Positions 33,886-43,873 of a stretch of 64,000 nt of DNA are shown here, in pieces. Origin of the DNA: Poriferisodalis sp965237655 (GTDB lineage: Bacteria > Actinomycetota > Acidimicrobiia > Acidimicrobiales > Poriferisodalaceae). Position 1 is the first letter of the stretch; each line of letters opens with the position of its first letter. The stretch covers positions 1 to 64,000 of the forward strand of contig NZ_CBDEGB010000001.1 in NCBI RefSeq assembly GCF_965237655.1, written 5' to 3'. The translations under genes were made by a program, and so were the position numbers. Below the pieces are notes generated by a model that ran no database searches, was not told the DNA's origin, and saw nothing but the letters and a program-made list of their open reading frames with translations.

Positions 33886-35505
33886 CTAGCTGTCTAAGTC
33901 AATTGCGAAATGAGCGGCGAGTTCGCAGAGGAATCGCTCGGCGTCCTGGAGCATCGCGACGACTTCCTGGATTGGGTCGCTGTTGACGTTCTCGTCTGCG
34001 AGGACTGTCTCGTAGTCCGAGCCTTTGCGATGCGCCGCGAGTTTGCTTCGCAGACGCTGAATCCGTCTGAGAAACGCAATGTCTCGCTCAGTGGACGGGT
34101 AGTTCTCCTGCTGCAGCCATCGCTCCAGCTTGCTGATGCCCTTCTCGTCCTTGACTCTGGATGGCAACCGCTGCTGGATGGCTGTTTCGTTGAGGGCGTC
34201 GACGAGGACCTTCGCGAAGCCCATGACTTGCGCCTCGAACTCTGGCTGGCTGCTTGTGAGCGGCACGCGCAGCCGCTGCAGGACATGCTCGTCGTCGGGC
34301 TCGGGGTCCCTGAACAGCGGCCAGCCGAACTTCGTCTGCCACTTCGCGTTGAACCTGTGGTACGCCGACTTGAAGCGCAGGTCGGGCGCCTCCGGCTCGG
34401 CCGGTTCGCCTTGGAAGGCCCGTTTAATGAGGGTGCGGCTCGGGTCGCCGTCAGGGACGAGGTTGAACGTCTGCCAGTAGGGGCGCTCTGACTCGGGCAA
34501 GTAGCGTCCAAGGTCGCCGAGAAACACGACCACGTAGTCAGGGTGGCTGTTGTCGAGGGGGAGGTCCCAGAGCGAACCGCACCGCAGATGCCCGTCGTCT
34601 ATCGAGTACTTCTCGGGAGACTCGTAGTAGCGGTGCAGCACTTCGCGGCGGAAATGGACCGGCGTCAAATAGTGGGGAGTTCCCGGGTTTTTGCTGAAAT
34701 TGTTGTCGAGCTGTTCCGGGTCGCATGTGTGCCGGACGGGCTCGCCGTCAGGGTCCTCGCCGATGACGAAGTCGTGGTAGTTCTGCGGCGGGTTGTCGAA
34801 CGTCCAAATGCCAGATTTCTGTCGTGGAGGAGCTGCGAGTAGCTTCCTGCCCAGCAAGTGGGACGACGGCCGCTGTCTGCCCTTGAATTCATCTGAGACA
34901 TGGATGCTGATGCGCATGTCGTCTCGGGTGTTGGGCGGGGCGATTTCGCCGAGTGGTGCGGCCTCGTCAGGATCGTCCGCGTACAGGACCGAGCTGACCC
35001 GCAACACGAGGTCCATCTGCTTGCCGGCGAGGAACTGTCGCAGATACTTGGTGCGGACGCGCACGCTCTCGGGGCCGATGACCGCGGCGACCTCCTCGGA
35101 GCCATCCGGTCTGATCTTGATGAGTTCCGTGCCGCTGTCGTTGACCCACAAGTTGTGGTACAGCCGGAACTCCTCGCTGAGCTGCGGAAGCATGCGGGGC
35201 CGCAACCCGTGATGGCCCTGGAGAATCACGAGTGGCTCAAAGCCACTGTCTTCGCCGAAGCTCAGATACACATAGCCGTCATCGGCGTCGGACTCCTGCA
35301 AACCCGGTTTGCGGTCGTCAAGATCTGGCAGCCAGAAGTCCTCCCCAAGGACCTCCGATCTGAACCGCTTTGGGACGAGCACGCAGAACCGGCACGCCAT
35401 GGCGGACTCGGCCCGGTGCGTCTCGTACAGCACTGTCCACGTCTGCTCGCCGGAACTCTCGAATGCCTCGCGCAACTCACGCTGCTCAAGGGCTTCGAAT
35501 CCCAT
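33886..35505 (-). CDS. Uncharacterised protein, divergent partner of the STAND NTPase
   Basis: I do not recognise the family. The 539-residue form from ATG 35505 has an AGCGAGGA ribosome site; an open frame continues to 35787 and could add 94 residues. The central region is rich in aromatic and acidic residues (YHDFVIGEDPDGEP, HPDYVVVFLGDLGRYLP). The C-terminal 90 residues are helical and contain RLRSKLAAHRKGSD, an R-x(4-6)-H arrangement like that of HEPN RNases and DNA-associated helical bundles. The gene diverges from the large NTPase gene at 36012 with about 500 bases between, so a shared promoter and joint function are plausible but unproven. Confidence 0.6.
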   Translation of the reverse strand: MGFEALEQRELREAFESSGEQTWTVLYETHRAESAMACRFCVLVPKRFRSEVLGEDFWLPDLDDRKPGLQESDADDGYVYLSFGEDSGFEPLVILQGHHGLRPRMLPQLSEEFRLYHNLWVNDSGTELIKIRPDGSEEVAAVIGPESVRVRTKYLRQFLAGKQMDLVLRVSSVLYADDPDEAAPLGEIAPPNTRDDMRISIHVSDEFKGRQRPSSHLLGRKLLAAPPRQKSGIWTFDNPPQNYHDFVIGEDPDGEPVRHTCDPEQLDNNFSKNPGTPHYLTPVHFRREVLHRYYESPEKYSIDDGHLRCGSLWDLPLDNSHPDYVVVFLGDLGRYLPESERPYWQTFNLVPDGDPSRTLIKRAFQGEPAEPEAPDLRFKSAYHRFNAKWQTKFGWPLFRDPEPDDEHVLQRLRVPLTSSQPEFEAQVMGFAKVLVDALNETAIQQRLPSRVKDEKGISKLERWLQQENYPSTERDIAFLRRIQRLRSKLAAHRKGSDYETVLADENVNSDPIQEVVAMLQDAERFLCELAAHFAIDLDS

Positions 35506-36011
35506 GATTCCTCGCTCTCTGCCCTTGGCTGACACCACCCGCAGCGAAACTACCGGCCACCCCTTGTGGAACTCATGGGCATTTCGGCCATCCGGCGACC
35601 GCGTGGCCTGCAGCGATCGTCCCAGTGAGGCACAGATTTCGAGATCTCCGGATTCCGGACGCGGCCATGCTGCTATCGCCGGATGGAATGGTGGAACGTC
35701 TGAGTCGGGCGGCTTCTCGACCGCAGCCGAGCGCGTGTCGGCGGCCGCGCAGTGCAGAAGCGCTGAGGATTCGAGTCGGGACGGCATCTCAAGTGCACCG
35801 CTGTGGCGGACTCATGCGGCTGTAGCTTCGGCGGTCGATCAGCGTCAGCATCGAGGCGGACTGATGGCCGCATGCAATCTTCGTTCAGAACAGTGCCTCG
35901 CCAGCTGCACCGTCCTAGAACTTGCTCAAGCAAATGCGGCGCTCGCGCGCGGTGGTGAAGCGCTGCCTGCACAGGCAAGGAGCACCTCGAGCTGGCTGAG
36001 CTGTTGACGGA

Positions 36012-39000
36012 ATGAGTTCAGGTTCCTCAGACGAGGTAGCGAGCCCGGAGGCGGAGGTCTACGCGGCTCGTACCTGCTCCGAGCTAAGCGTCGGGCGCGG
36101 GCGGCCGAGCGTCGTAGGCACAGCGGAGCCCCTGCGGACATGGCGGGACTTATCTGCATATGTGCTACTCGGTGACGCTGGAGCCGGGAAGTCCACCGAG
36201 TTCATGCGCGAATGGCGCGAACTCGGCAACGACGCTGTGTTTCGCAGCGCCCGCGAGTTCGTGGCGCTCGAAGTCGATCCGGACTGGTGTGGCAAGACCG
36301 TGTTCATCGACGGTTTGGATGAGATTCGCGCCGGTTCCGATGACAAGCGACTGCCTCTGGACGGCGTACGCCGGAAGCTGCAACAGCTCCAAATGCCCAG
36401 GTTTCGCATCTCGTGCCGAGAGGCCGACTGGCTGGGCAACAACGACCGCAATCATCTCGATGCTGTAGCTCCCGACCTTAGGATCGGAGTGCTGCGGCTC
36501 AACCCTTTGACTGAGGAAGCTGCAGTTGGCTTGCTTGCCTCCCGCCTCGGGGAGCATGACGGACAGGATCTCGCCGAGCGTGCCCGCCAGCACGGCGTCG
36601 GCTCGATGCTGACGAATCCGCTCACGCTGGATCTCCTGGTCGCAGCGTTCTCCGAGAACGACAGCGGCGGTCCGCGCAGTCGGCGCGAAGTGTTTGAGAG
36701 GGCCTGCGGTCGAATGGCTCAAGAACACAACAGCGAGCACCGGGTCGCTGCCGCACAGCATCCAGTGAACGACATCATCACAGCGGCCGGCGAGTTGTGC
36801 GCCCGACAATTGCTTGTTGGCATCGAGGGATTCTCTGTCGACGTCGAAGACGAGGGTTCCGCGTTTGTCTCATTGGACACGCTCGTGCCGATCGCGGGCG
36901 GGTCCGCGGTCACTCGCCCTGAACTGTGGAGAACTGCGCTACGCACCAAGCTGTTTGTTGCTCCCGTTGCCTCGCCCAATGCGGAATCGGTGCGGCTTGT
37001 ACCGCGTCACCGACAGGTCGCGGAATACCTTGGCGGCCGTTTCCTCGCCACGCTCATCGACGCAGGCCTGCCGGCGCGGCGAGTAGCGGCGCTGTTGACC
37101 AGTCCGAGCGATGCGCGCGTCGTCACGTCGCTCAGAGGGCTGTCAGCCTGGTTGGCAGCACACTCTCCTGAAGCGCTCGAGATCCTCGTCGAATCGGACC
37201 CGGTCGGGCTCGGACTGTACGGAGACATCAACGGACTGACCGCTGACCAGAAGCAGCGCCTGCTGTACTCCCTCGCCGCAAACGCACGACTCGGCCCGCT
37301 GCTCGGCCACGAGAGACGAGACAACCGAACCTCGGACTACAGCGACAGCACACCTTGGGCATTCCGCTCAGTAGCGACAGCCGACACGGCGACGGCCATT
37401 TCAGATCTCTTGTCTGATCGCAACGACGCGCATGCGAGCGAACGCATCGCGGAGTTCCTGCTCGAAGTGCTCGCTTCATCGGAGACCGATCAAGTCCATG
37501 CGCTCACGGGCCTCGTGCCTCAGATCGAAGCCATGGTCCAAGACAGCAAACATGAGACCGTCCCGCGTCGCGCCGCACTGGACGCCCACCTGCGACTCAC
37601 GCCATCTGGACCAGAACGATGCCAACACCTCATACAGATGCTCGAGAGCATCAGGAGCGGAGCGGTCAGCGACCCCGACGACGAACTCGCCGGCACCTTG
37701 CTGAGAGAGCTCTACCCCGAGACGGTCTCCCCTGCGGTCGTGTGGCAGTACCTGCGCATCCAGAACAGAACCAATCTCTACGGTCGATTCCAGCACTTCT
37801 GGCATCAAGAACTGCGCAAGAAATCCACCCACGATGAGGTCATTGAGCTTCTTGACGCGTTCGCCGCTGACGCGGCTGACCTGCTGCAGCCCCTAGAGGC
37901 CGCAGTGCTCGACCGGTTTCCTCGTCAGCTCTTGGCAGACGCACTCGACACCCACGGCGACGAGATCACTCTCGAGCGGCTCTTCGGATGGCTGAGCGCC
38001 GTCGGAGCGAGCATGCGCGAGTTTCGATTCGGCTCAGACCCAACGGACTATGAGGCCGCAGCCGAGGACTTGGCGTTCCTCGGCGAGTCACTCGGATACT
38101 CCGGTGCCGCCGAGGAGTTGAGAGAACCCATTCGAAAGGTACGCGCTTGGCTCGAAGCTCGGCCCGACCTTCAGAAGGCGATCTTCTTGCTGTGGCTCAG
38201 AACCCGCGACAAGAACGGGCCGCTTGGTGTTGAGGCGTACTGGCAATGCGAGGCACTGTGCCAAAGCAAGTACCCCAGCGACTTCGGACCGTGGTGCCTG
38301 CAGAGCGCCATCGAGCTGGCCGACTGCGAACCTGACATCGCCGATGAGCTGTTGCGCCACTCGTATCGAACGCTTAGCGAACCGGCCATCGGTGCCGACT
38401 TGTCGATCGAGACGATGACTGCCCGGGTGGCGGACAGTCATCGGCTGCGAGAACTGCTTGAGGACCTGCGGAGGCCGTCAGAATGGCAACAACAGGCCGA
38501 AGAGTTCGAACGGCAACGCCGTGAACGAGCCGAACAACGTGATGCCCAGCGACGCGCCGACCAGCAGGAATGGGACACTCACCTACGCGACAACCGGAGT
38601 CAACTATCCGAGAACGCCTACCCGGCTGCTCTCTTGGGTCGGCTTGGCAAGGCGTACTTTGGGCTCTACAGAGGAGTCGACAGACACACATCTGGGGCTG
38701 GCCGGGTTTCGGAATTCATCGGCGGCGACACAGAATTGGTCGAGGCGGTACTCGAGGCATTTCGTCGTGCGATTCTCAGACCGGAGGTGCCCGAGGTCGA
38801 CGAGACGATCTCGCTCCGCACCAAGTCACAGCACTCGTGGCTCGCCTACCCGGTACTCGCCGGCTTGCAATTGATGGACGCCGAGGATCCCGAGACGCTG
38901 GATGCAATCGACGACACGCTCAAGCGCAAGGCACTAGCGCTCCATTACTGCGTGCCAACGAACGAAATCATGCCTCCCCCCTGGCACGAACGCTGGGCCG

Positions 39001-40334
39001 TGCGCGACCCTGAACTCGTTGCAGACGCGATCTGCCGGTGCGCAATGCGCGCAGTGCGCAACGACGAGGGCTACTTGCCCGGGCTCAACGAACTCGAGAG
39101 CATCCCCGGCCACGACGAACTCAAGCACACAGTGAGGCTCAAGCTTCTCGAGTCATTCCCGACGCGCGCGACGGGCGACAGCCTCCGCAACATGGACCGG
39201 CTGCTCACAGCAGCGCTCGAATGGCACACACTCGGGGATCTGCGAGCGCTGATTCAACGCAAGACCGCTCTCAAGAGCATGCCGATCTCGCAACGCCTCC
39301 ACTGGCTCGCTGCCGGGTGGCTCGCTCCCGATCCGCGCTGTTCGAGCGAGCTCCGGCGCCTCATTCGCGAGCGCGAAGCGCGAATCCAAAATGTTGCAGA
39401 GTTCCTCCGGAATGCCTCCGACGCTGGCATGTCAGTGGCGAATCATCTGAGCCAACGGGTCGACTCGACCACTCGTTCGGAGTTCGTCTCGATGCTCGGA
39501 ACGGCCTTCCCGCCTGTGCAACGAAGTGGCAAGGTCACCGTCGAGATGGAGTTGTCCGAAATAATCTCGTCGGCGATCTTCGGCTTCCGTTCCGAATCAG
39601 CCGGCTCGACCGACGAAACGCTTAAGGAATTCTTGAACGATCCGAGACTCGCTGCTTGGAAGGAACACCTGCGGCACGCGGACGAACAACAACGGGTCGT
39701 CGAGCGCGACGCTTCGTACCGAGCATTGACTATGGAAAACGTGCAGCGCACCTTGAGCGGCAGCGTGCCCGCCAACGCCGCAGATCTCACAGCGCTCGTA
39801 CTCGACCGGCTGGAGGACATCCGCGCTGAGGCGCGCGGCAGCGCGACAAACCTCTGGAGCAGTTTCTGGAACGTGGATCAGCGCGGAGAACCCGACAAGC
39901 CCAAGCCTGAGAATTCATGCCGTGACTTTCTTCTCGCGGAATTGCGAAGGCGATTGCCGCGGCTCGCGGCCGCTATGCCCGAAGCCATGCACGCTGCCGA
40001 AACTCGCGCCGATATCGGCGTCCGCTACGCCTCGTCTGCTGTGCCGATCGAGATCAAGCGAAGCATGTCAGATCAGCTGCGGACTGGACTCCGGCAACAG
40101 CTCATCGAGAAGTACTCGACCGATCCTGACGCTGAAGGTCACGGCATCTACATCGCGCTGTGGTTCGGTCCCGACCAGGTCAATGCATCTCTGGACAGGG
40201 ATCGACCGAGAACGCCGCAGGAACTCAGGCAACGCCTCGAAGCGGACCTCTCCACCGACGAAATGCGCAAGATCTCTGTGATCGTCCTCGATGTGACCAA
40301 GCCAGGAGATCGTCCGGACGTAGGCAGGCATTAG
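36012..40334 (+). CDS. Large STAND/NACHT-like NTPase with C-terminal PD-(D/E)xK-type nuclease motif
   Basis: A 1440-residue protein. Residues 52-61 are a Walker A (LLGDAGAGKST, Lys60), 96-104 a Walker B (TVFIDGLDE), and FRISCREADW near 131-140 is a sensor-like region, together a NACHT/STAND-type ATPase. A long helical repeat region follows, with a charged coiled coil at about 824-860 (EEFERQRRERAEQRDAQRRA). The C-terminus has RADIGVRY...PIEIKRS, with Asp1334, Glu1347 and Lys1349 in the D-x(n)-E-x-K pattern of restriction-endonuclease-like nucleases. STAND proteins with nuclease effectors (Avs, bacterial NLRs) cut DNA after binding phage proteins. Here the effector is C-terminal, not N-terminal as in the best-known Avs proteins. 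No catalytic residues are missing. Confidence 0.78.
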   Translation: MSSGSSDEVASPEAEVYAARTCSELSVGRGRPSVVGTAEPLRTWRDLSAYVLLGDAGAGKSTEFMREWRELGNDAVFRSAREFVALEVDPDWCGKTVFIDGLDEIRAGSDDKRLPLDGVRRKLQQLQMPRFRISCREADWLGNNDRNHLDAVAPDLRIGVLRLNPLTEEAAVGLLASRLGEHDGQDLAERARQHGVGSMLTNPLTLDLLVAAFSENDSGGPRSRREVFERACGRMAQEHNSEHRVAAAQHPVNDIITAAGELCARQLLVGIEGFSVDVEDEGSAFVSLDTLVPIAGGSAVTRPELWRTALRTKLFVAPVASPNAESVRLVPRHRQVAEYLGGRFLATLIDAGLPARRVAALLTSPSDARVVTSLRGLSAWLAAHSPEALEILVESDPVGLGLYGDINGLTADQKQRLLYSLAANARLGPLLGHERRDNRTSDYSDSTPWAFRSVATADTATAISDLLSDRNDAHASERIAEFLLEVLASSETDQVHALTGLVPQIEAMVQDSKHETVPRRAALDAHLRLTPSGPERCQHLIQMLESIRSGAVSDPDDELAGTLLRELYPETVSPAVVWQYLRIQNRTNLYGRFQHFWHQELRKKSTHDEVIELLDAFAADAADLLQPLEAAVLDRFPRQLLADALDTHGDEITLERLFGWLSAVGASMREFRFGSDPTDYEAAAEDLAFLGESLGYSGAAEELREPIRKVRAWLEARPDLQKAIFLLWLRTRDKNGPLGVEAYWQCEALCQSKYPSDFGPWCLQSAIELADCEPDIADELLRHSYRTLSEPAIGADLSIETMTARVADSHRLRELLEDLRRPSEWQQQAEEFERQRRERAEQRDAQRRADQQEWDTHLRDNRSQLSENAYPAALLGRLGKAYFGLYRGVDRHTSGAGRVSEFIGGDTELVEAVLEAFRRAILRPEVPEVDETISLRTKSQHSWLAYPVLAGLQLMDAEDPETLDAIDDTLKRKALALHYCVPTNEIMPPPWHERWAVRDPELVADAICRCAMRAVRNDEGYLPGLNELESIPGHDELKHTVRLKLLESFPTRATGDSLRNMDRLLTAALEWHTLGDLRALIQRKTALKSMPISQRLHWLAAGWLAPDPRCSSELRRLIREREARIQNVAEFLRNASDAGMSVANHLSQRVDSTTRSEFVSMLGTAFPPVQRSGKVTVEMELSEIISSAIFGFRSESAGSTDETLKEFLNDPRLAAWKEHLRHADEQQRVVERDASYRALTMENVQRTLSGSVPANAADLTALVLDRLEDIRAEARGSATNLWSSFWNVDQRGEPDKPKPENSCRDFLLAELRRRLPRLAAAMPEAMHAAETRADIGVRYASSAVPIEIKRSMSDQLRTGLRQQLIEKYSTDPDAEGHGIYIALWFGPDQVNASLDRDRPRTPQELRQRLEADLSTDEMRKISVIVLDVTKPGDRPDVGRH

Positions 40335-40394
40335 GCGCCGGGGCATCGCGTACCGACGGGCTGGCATTCATGCCGGCTTGGCATTCTCCGTCAC

Positions 40395-41498
40395 ATGAGC
40401 ATCAAGACACGAACTGCGTGCAGGGCCGCGGGGTGCAGCGTCATCCCTCGCAAGGATCCCTTCTATTGCGCCAAGCACAAGTGGATGCACGACGTCAATC
40501 GGGCGAAACACGAGGGCCGCACAGCGGTCATGGCAGAACGCGCAGCGACCGCCGACGCGCAAGGCCGGCAGTGGGTTGCATCCGGCACGCCAGCGACAGC
40601 GAGCACCCGTCAGATGCTCGCCGACATCGAGTCACATGCGGAACGAACCGCCGAGGGAGCCGCCGGTGCGTGGCGTGCAGTGTCCGCGGTGAATGCCAAC
40701 ATCTCCGACGCGCAGGACCAGATCATCGGAATCGTCGCGGAGCGTCACGGCGCAGGGACCTACACCGACACCACCGGCGCCGAATGGAATGTCTCGCAGG
40801 GCAAGGATCGCTCGGAGTGGGACACCGTCCGTGTGATGGACACCATTGACGAACTCGTTCCCGCCGACGCAAGCCCTGCTGCCTATGTCGCGGAGATGCG
40901 GCGGCTCACGACCGGTCCGTACCGGCCGTGGCGGCTGCGCAGCATCCTCGGCGGAAATCTGTCGCGCGGATATCAGAACGTTCATGACGGCCCGAACGGA
41001 CTACGACCGCTGTCGCCAGACACCGACGCGGAGCTGGACGACGACTACCGCCGCGGCGAATGGACGGACCTGTGGCGTCTCGAGCGCGAAACACGACAGC
41101 CGGACTTGCCGAACGTCGCTGCTCAGGCCCCCGTGGCTGGGCACATGGACGCGCTGCGCGACCTCGCCGCGGCGCGACTCCTCGCGCAGGACGCGATCAG
41201 GGAATGGACATCCCGAACGGTCTACGACCGCCGCCCAGGTGACTTGGTACACGACTCCTTCGGCGCGCCAGTCGGGAAAGTCACATCAGGCATCGAAGTG
41301 CGGGGCCCGATGCATGCCGTCATCAACGACTCGCTGGCGCAACTCGGCGACCGGGCCGCAATCCGGGCCGCATATCTGGACACATGCCGTGTGGCTGGCA
41401 GCAGCCGCGAACTCGGCAAGCACGAAGCCGCCGGCGTGGACATCGACGATCTGCGCACAGTCGAACCCGGACGGTGGAGCGCGAAGATGGCGGATTGA
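40395..41498 (+). CDS. Uncharacterised protein with N-terminal Cys/His tag
   Basis: A 367-residue protein of unknown function, 60 bases after the STAND gene on the same strand. The first 30 residues form a possible zinc knuckle (C-RAAG-C ... YCAKH). The rest is mostly helical with Trp-rich segments (GAEWNVSQGKDRSEWDTVRV, YRPWRLRSILGGNL). A similar short Cys/His tag begins the protein at 42080-43171. Such tags occur on cargo proteins of actinobacterial mobile elements. Cotranscription with the STAND gene is possible. Confidence 0.6.
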   Translation: MSIKTRTACRAAGCSVIPRKDPFYCAKHKWMHDVNRAKHEGRTAVMAERAATADAQGRQWVASGTPATASTRQMLADIESHAERTAEGAAGAWRAVSAVNANISDAQDQIIGIVAERHGAGTYTDTTGAEWNVSQGKDRSEWDTVRVMDTIDELVPADASPAAYVAEMRRLTTGPYRPWRLRSILGGNLSRGYQNVHDGPNGLRPLSPDTDAELDDDYRRGEWTDLWRLERETRQPDLPNVAAQAPVAGHMDALRDLAAARLLAQDAIREWTSRTVYDRRPGDLVHDSFGAPVGKVTSGIEVRGPMHAVINDSLAQLGDRAAIRAAYLDTCRVAGSSRELGKHEAAGVDIDDLRTVEPGRWSAKMAD

Positions 41499-41571
41499 GC
41501 TCGCTGTTCACACTGGATGCCAGAATCGCCGAGCCGATGCCCGAGCCGACTACTTCAGGATGGACGCATCG

Positions 41572-41886
41572 TCATAGCGCATGCATCTGGCTTGTTGCAT
41601 TGCCGATCTCTCGTGTGATCGCCTTTTGAACCAGAGCGAAATCAAGGCAGGAATCGACAAGCTCGGAGAAAGCAGCAAGCGACTCAACCGGCACATTCCT
41701 TCCTGTAACGGCTCGCCCGAGCAGCTTGTGCATCTCGACTTGCCTCGCTGTCACCATCGACCCTGATTCGCTCATCCGGGACGCACACTCGTCGTACATG
41801 GCTTCGCCCACATGTGCATTCCCTTTTACCATTCCGATGAGTCCTACTGTTACGAGCGACAGTGGCGCCTCATCGGCGCTTGGCAC
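41572..41886 (-). CDS. Small uncharacterised protein
   Basis: A possible 104-residue protein with no known domain. It has helical character (YDECASRMSESGSMVTARQV, ELVDSCLDFALVQKAITREI). Codon use looks coding, but no ribosome site is evident. Confidence 0.4.
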   Translation of the reverse strand: MPSADEAPLSLVTVGLIGMVKGNAHVGEAMYDECASRMSESGSMVTARQVEMHKLLGRAVTGRNVPVESLAAFSELVDSCLDFALVQKAITREIGNATSQMHAL

Positions 41887-42079
41887 CAGACGTTCTGTCT
41901 CGTGAGTGTCGCCTGCCGATCATCGAACGTCCGCTACTAGAGGAGACTTACCGCCTTCGATCGCCACATGCTTGGAAAAGGTGAGCGTTGGGGGCCTCCC
42001 GCACCGCGCTCAGGGCCCTCGTGGTTCTTTGCAACGGCTCGACCATGCTCACGACATCACCGCCAAAGCTGCACCAACG

Positions 42080-43171
42080 TCAGCCGTTCCGCGGGTCAGC
42101 GCTGGGCGTGTACTTGTAATGCTCGTCCGCTAAGGCCGCGATGGCGTCCTCACGGCTCGCGTGGTTGCCGCCGACTCGCATGAGTGTCGTCGATTGGGCA
42201 TGCCAGCCCAGGTCAGTGAGCCACGTGTCCCCAGACACCTTGCGACCGACGCGCGCAGTCCGACGAGTTCCGGGATGCTCACGCTCAGCGGCGAGTATCG
42301 CCTCGAATCGGCTTATGCCCGCCTCGCGCTCAGCGGCAGCGGCCGTGACGGCGTCGGCCATTTCTCGCATCTCCGCGTCGGTCATGACCGAGCCCGAAAT
42401 CTTCTCGATCGTCTCGAACGCGGTCACGTACGCATCGTCAGGGTTGTCGCTCCAGATGTCGCTTTCGAGAGCTTTCTCGGCTCGTTCCTGAGCAGCGGCG
42501 AATCGCCACTCGGCGTCCTCGCTGTCACTGCCCATTGCCGATCCCACGCTCGCCGAGATCCGTGTCTCGTCATCACTGTCCAGCTCGCGTCCCGCCACGC
42601 CCTTGTAGGCGCTGCCCACCACATCAACCACCTTCTCGACCCGCAGCGCGGACGCGCCCTCAGCCGCACCTGCACGGCGACCGATGTCGACCACATCAGC
42701 CTCGGTCTCGAACCCATGCTCCGCCGCTGCGAAAACCGCACGGTAGGCGGCATCGGCGGTCTCGTCGCCGTCATCGGTCCAGTCCGGGACGGGTTCAGCC
42801 GGCGGCGAAGCGGCGGGTTCGCATGGATCGTGCAAGCCGTCGGTAACGGGGGCTTCTGAGCAACTCGTCGTGCTGATGTAGTATCGGGTTCCGCAGTAAC
42901 GGCAGATAGGCCGACGTTCTGCAGATTCGGCACCCTCGATGAGGCCCGATCCGTCGTCGGTTGTCACGCCCATCTCGTCGCCGTCATCGGTCCAGTCCGA
43001 GATTGGCTCCGTGGCAGCAGCGGCCGCACTCGCTGCTCGGGACGCCTGCTTCGCCTCGGATGCCGAACTGTGTATCGCCGGTGCAGCGTGAGACACAGTG
43101 CACCCCGGCGGGTTGCGGCACGGCTTGCCGTGCTGCGTCGGACGATTACAAAATTGTTGACGTTTGGACAT
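42080..43171 (-). CDS. Uncharacterised Cys-tagged protein with WTDDGDE repeats
   Basis: A 363-residue protein from ATG 43171. The N-terminus reads QFCNRPTQHGKPCRNPPGC...H, a C-x(6-8)-G-K-P-C-R-N-P-x-G-C-x3-H tag seen on proteins of actinobacterial plasmids and phages. A C-x2-C segment (CRYCGTRYY) lies between two copies of DWTDDGDE. The remaining two thirds are helical and acidic (DDETRISASVGSAMGSDSED), ending in TWLTDLGWH and REDAIAALADEHYKY. The function is unknown. It is convergent with the 40395 gene, which also has a Cys/His tag. Confidence 0.6.
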   Translation of the reverse strand: MSKRQQFCNRPTQHGKPCRNPPGCTVSHAAPAIHSSASEAKQASRAASAAAAATEPISDWTDDGDEMGVTTDDGSGLIEGAESAERRPICRYCGTRYYISTTSCSEAPVTDGLHDPCEPAASPPAEPVPDWTDDGDETADAAYRAVFAAAEHGFETEADVVDIGRRAGAAEGASALRVEKVVDVVGSAYKGVAGRELDSDDETRISASVGSAMGSDSEDAEWRFAAAQERAEKALESDIWSDNPDDAYVTAFETIEKISGSVMTDAEMREMADAVTAAAAEREAGISRFEAILAAEREHPGTRRTARVGRKVSGDTWLTDLGWHAQSTTLMRVGGNHASREDAIAALADEHYKYTPSADPRNG

Positions 43172-43220
43172 ACCACGGAGAATGCCGCGGAGCGAAGCAT
43201 CCAAGCCCGCAACCATCAGA

Positions 43221-43496
43221 TCAGTTCGTATGTTTGACCGGACGGTGGATCGCGAAGCTCCTGGCGGTCTGTGCGTCCGTCAGTGCGAACGGCCTGGTCG
43301 TGCCCTCGGCTGTGACTTCGACGATCAGCCACATCCTCGAGCGACTCGCGCGGACAATCGCCACGACGGAGTCGTGATCGATCCAGCGCAGCGGGTCGAT
43401 CTCGCCGCAGCGCGGATCGCTTGTGCGTGTCGCCGCAGCGTGAGCCTGCAGGCGGGCAAGCACTCGGGTGGGGTCCGGGATCGGTTCGTCTGACAT
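43221..43496 (-). CDS. Small uncharacterised protein
   Basis: From ATG 43496: a 91-residue protein (MSDEPIPDPTRVLARLQAHA, WIDHDSVVAIVRASRSRMWL, IVEVTAEGTTRPFALTD). The beta-rich second half resembles a small folded domain, but I cannot name it. It sits 50 bases upstream of the Cys-tagged gene on the same strand and may share its message. Confidence 0.5.
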   Translation of the reverse strand: MSDEPIPDPTRVLARLQAHAAATRTSDPRCGEIDPLRWIDHDSVVAIVRASRSRMWLIVEVTAEGTTRPFALTDAQTARSFAIHRPVKHTN

Positions 43497-43560
43497 GGCC
43501 GCACAACATCGCATGCATTTCCTGGCAATCGGCCTGACCATGAGGCGCGCCTATGGTTTC

Positions 43561-43800
43561 TCACGGTGAGAGTTCTTCGGGGTTCCGCTTCAGCCAGCTG
43601 TCGAGCGCGTTTGTGGTCCATGTAGCGACGCCGGTTCCGAGGAAGTCGTTGTCGTTGGTCCACACTGCCGCGTTGAGCACCATCGCGTACGCGACGACAG
43701 GCCAATCATCAGGATCCCGGACAGAACGCGCCTGTGCCTCATCTTCCATGGCGGCGTAGACCACCTCCGCCAAGAACTCCCTCTGCATCCCCTCAAGGAG
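43561..43800 (-). pseudogene. C-terminal half of a PIN-domain toxin
   Basis: Reads EGMQREFLAEVVYAAMEDEA, RDPDDWPVVAYAMVLNAAVW and TNDNDFLGTGVATWTTNAL. This is the C-terminal half of a VapC-like PIN RNase, with two of the four acidic residues (DPDDWP and TNDNDF). The N-terminal half with the first catalytic Asp is missing, replaced by sequence overlapping the divergent gene at 43874. No antitoxin gene is adjacent. Confidence 0.7.
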
Positions 43801-43816
43801 CTTGTCCGTCTGCACT

Positions 43817-43839
43817 GCCCCGCAAACGCGGTGCGGGGC
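43817..43839. promoter_or_regulatory. 7-bp GC hairpin between PIN remnant and the 43874 gene
   Basis: gccccgc-aaacgcggt-gcggggc is a perfect 7-bp stem. It lies 34 bases upstream of the plus-strand gene at 43874 and could act as a leader or terminator structure. Confidence 0.4.
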
Positions 43840-43873
43840 GGCGCTGACACGCCGAGACACACGGAGAAATTCC

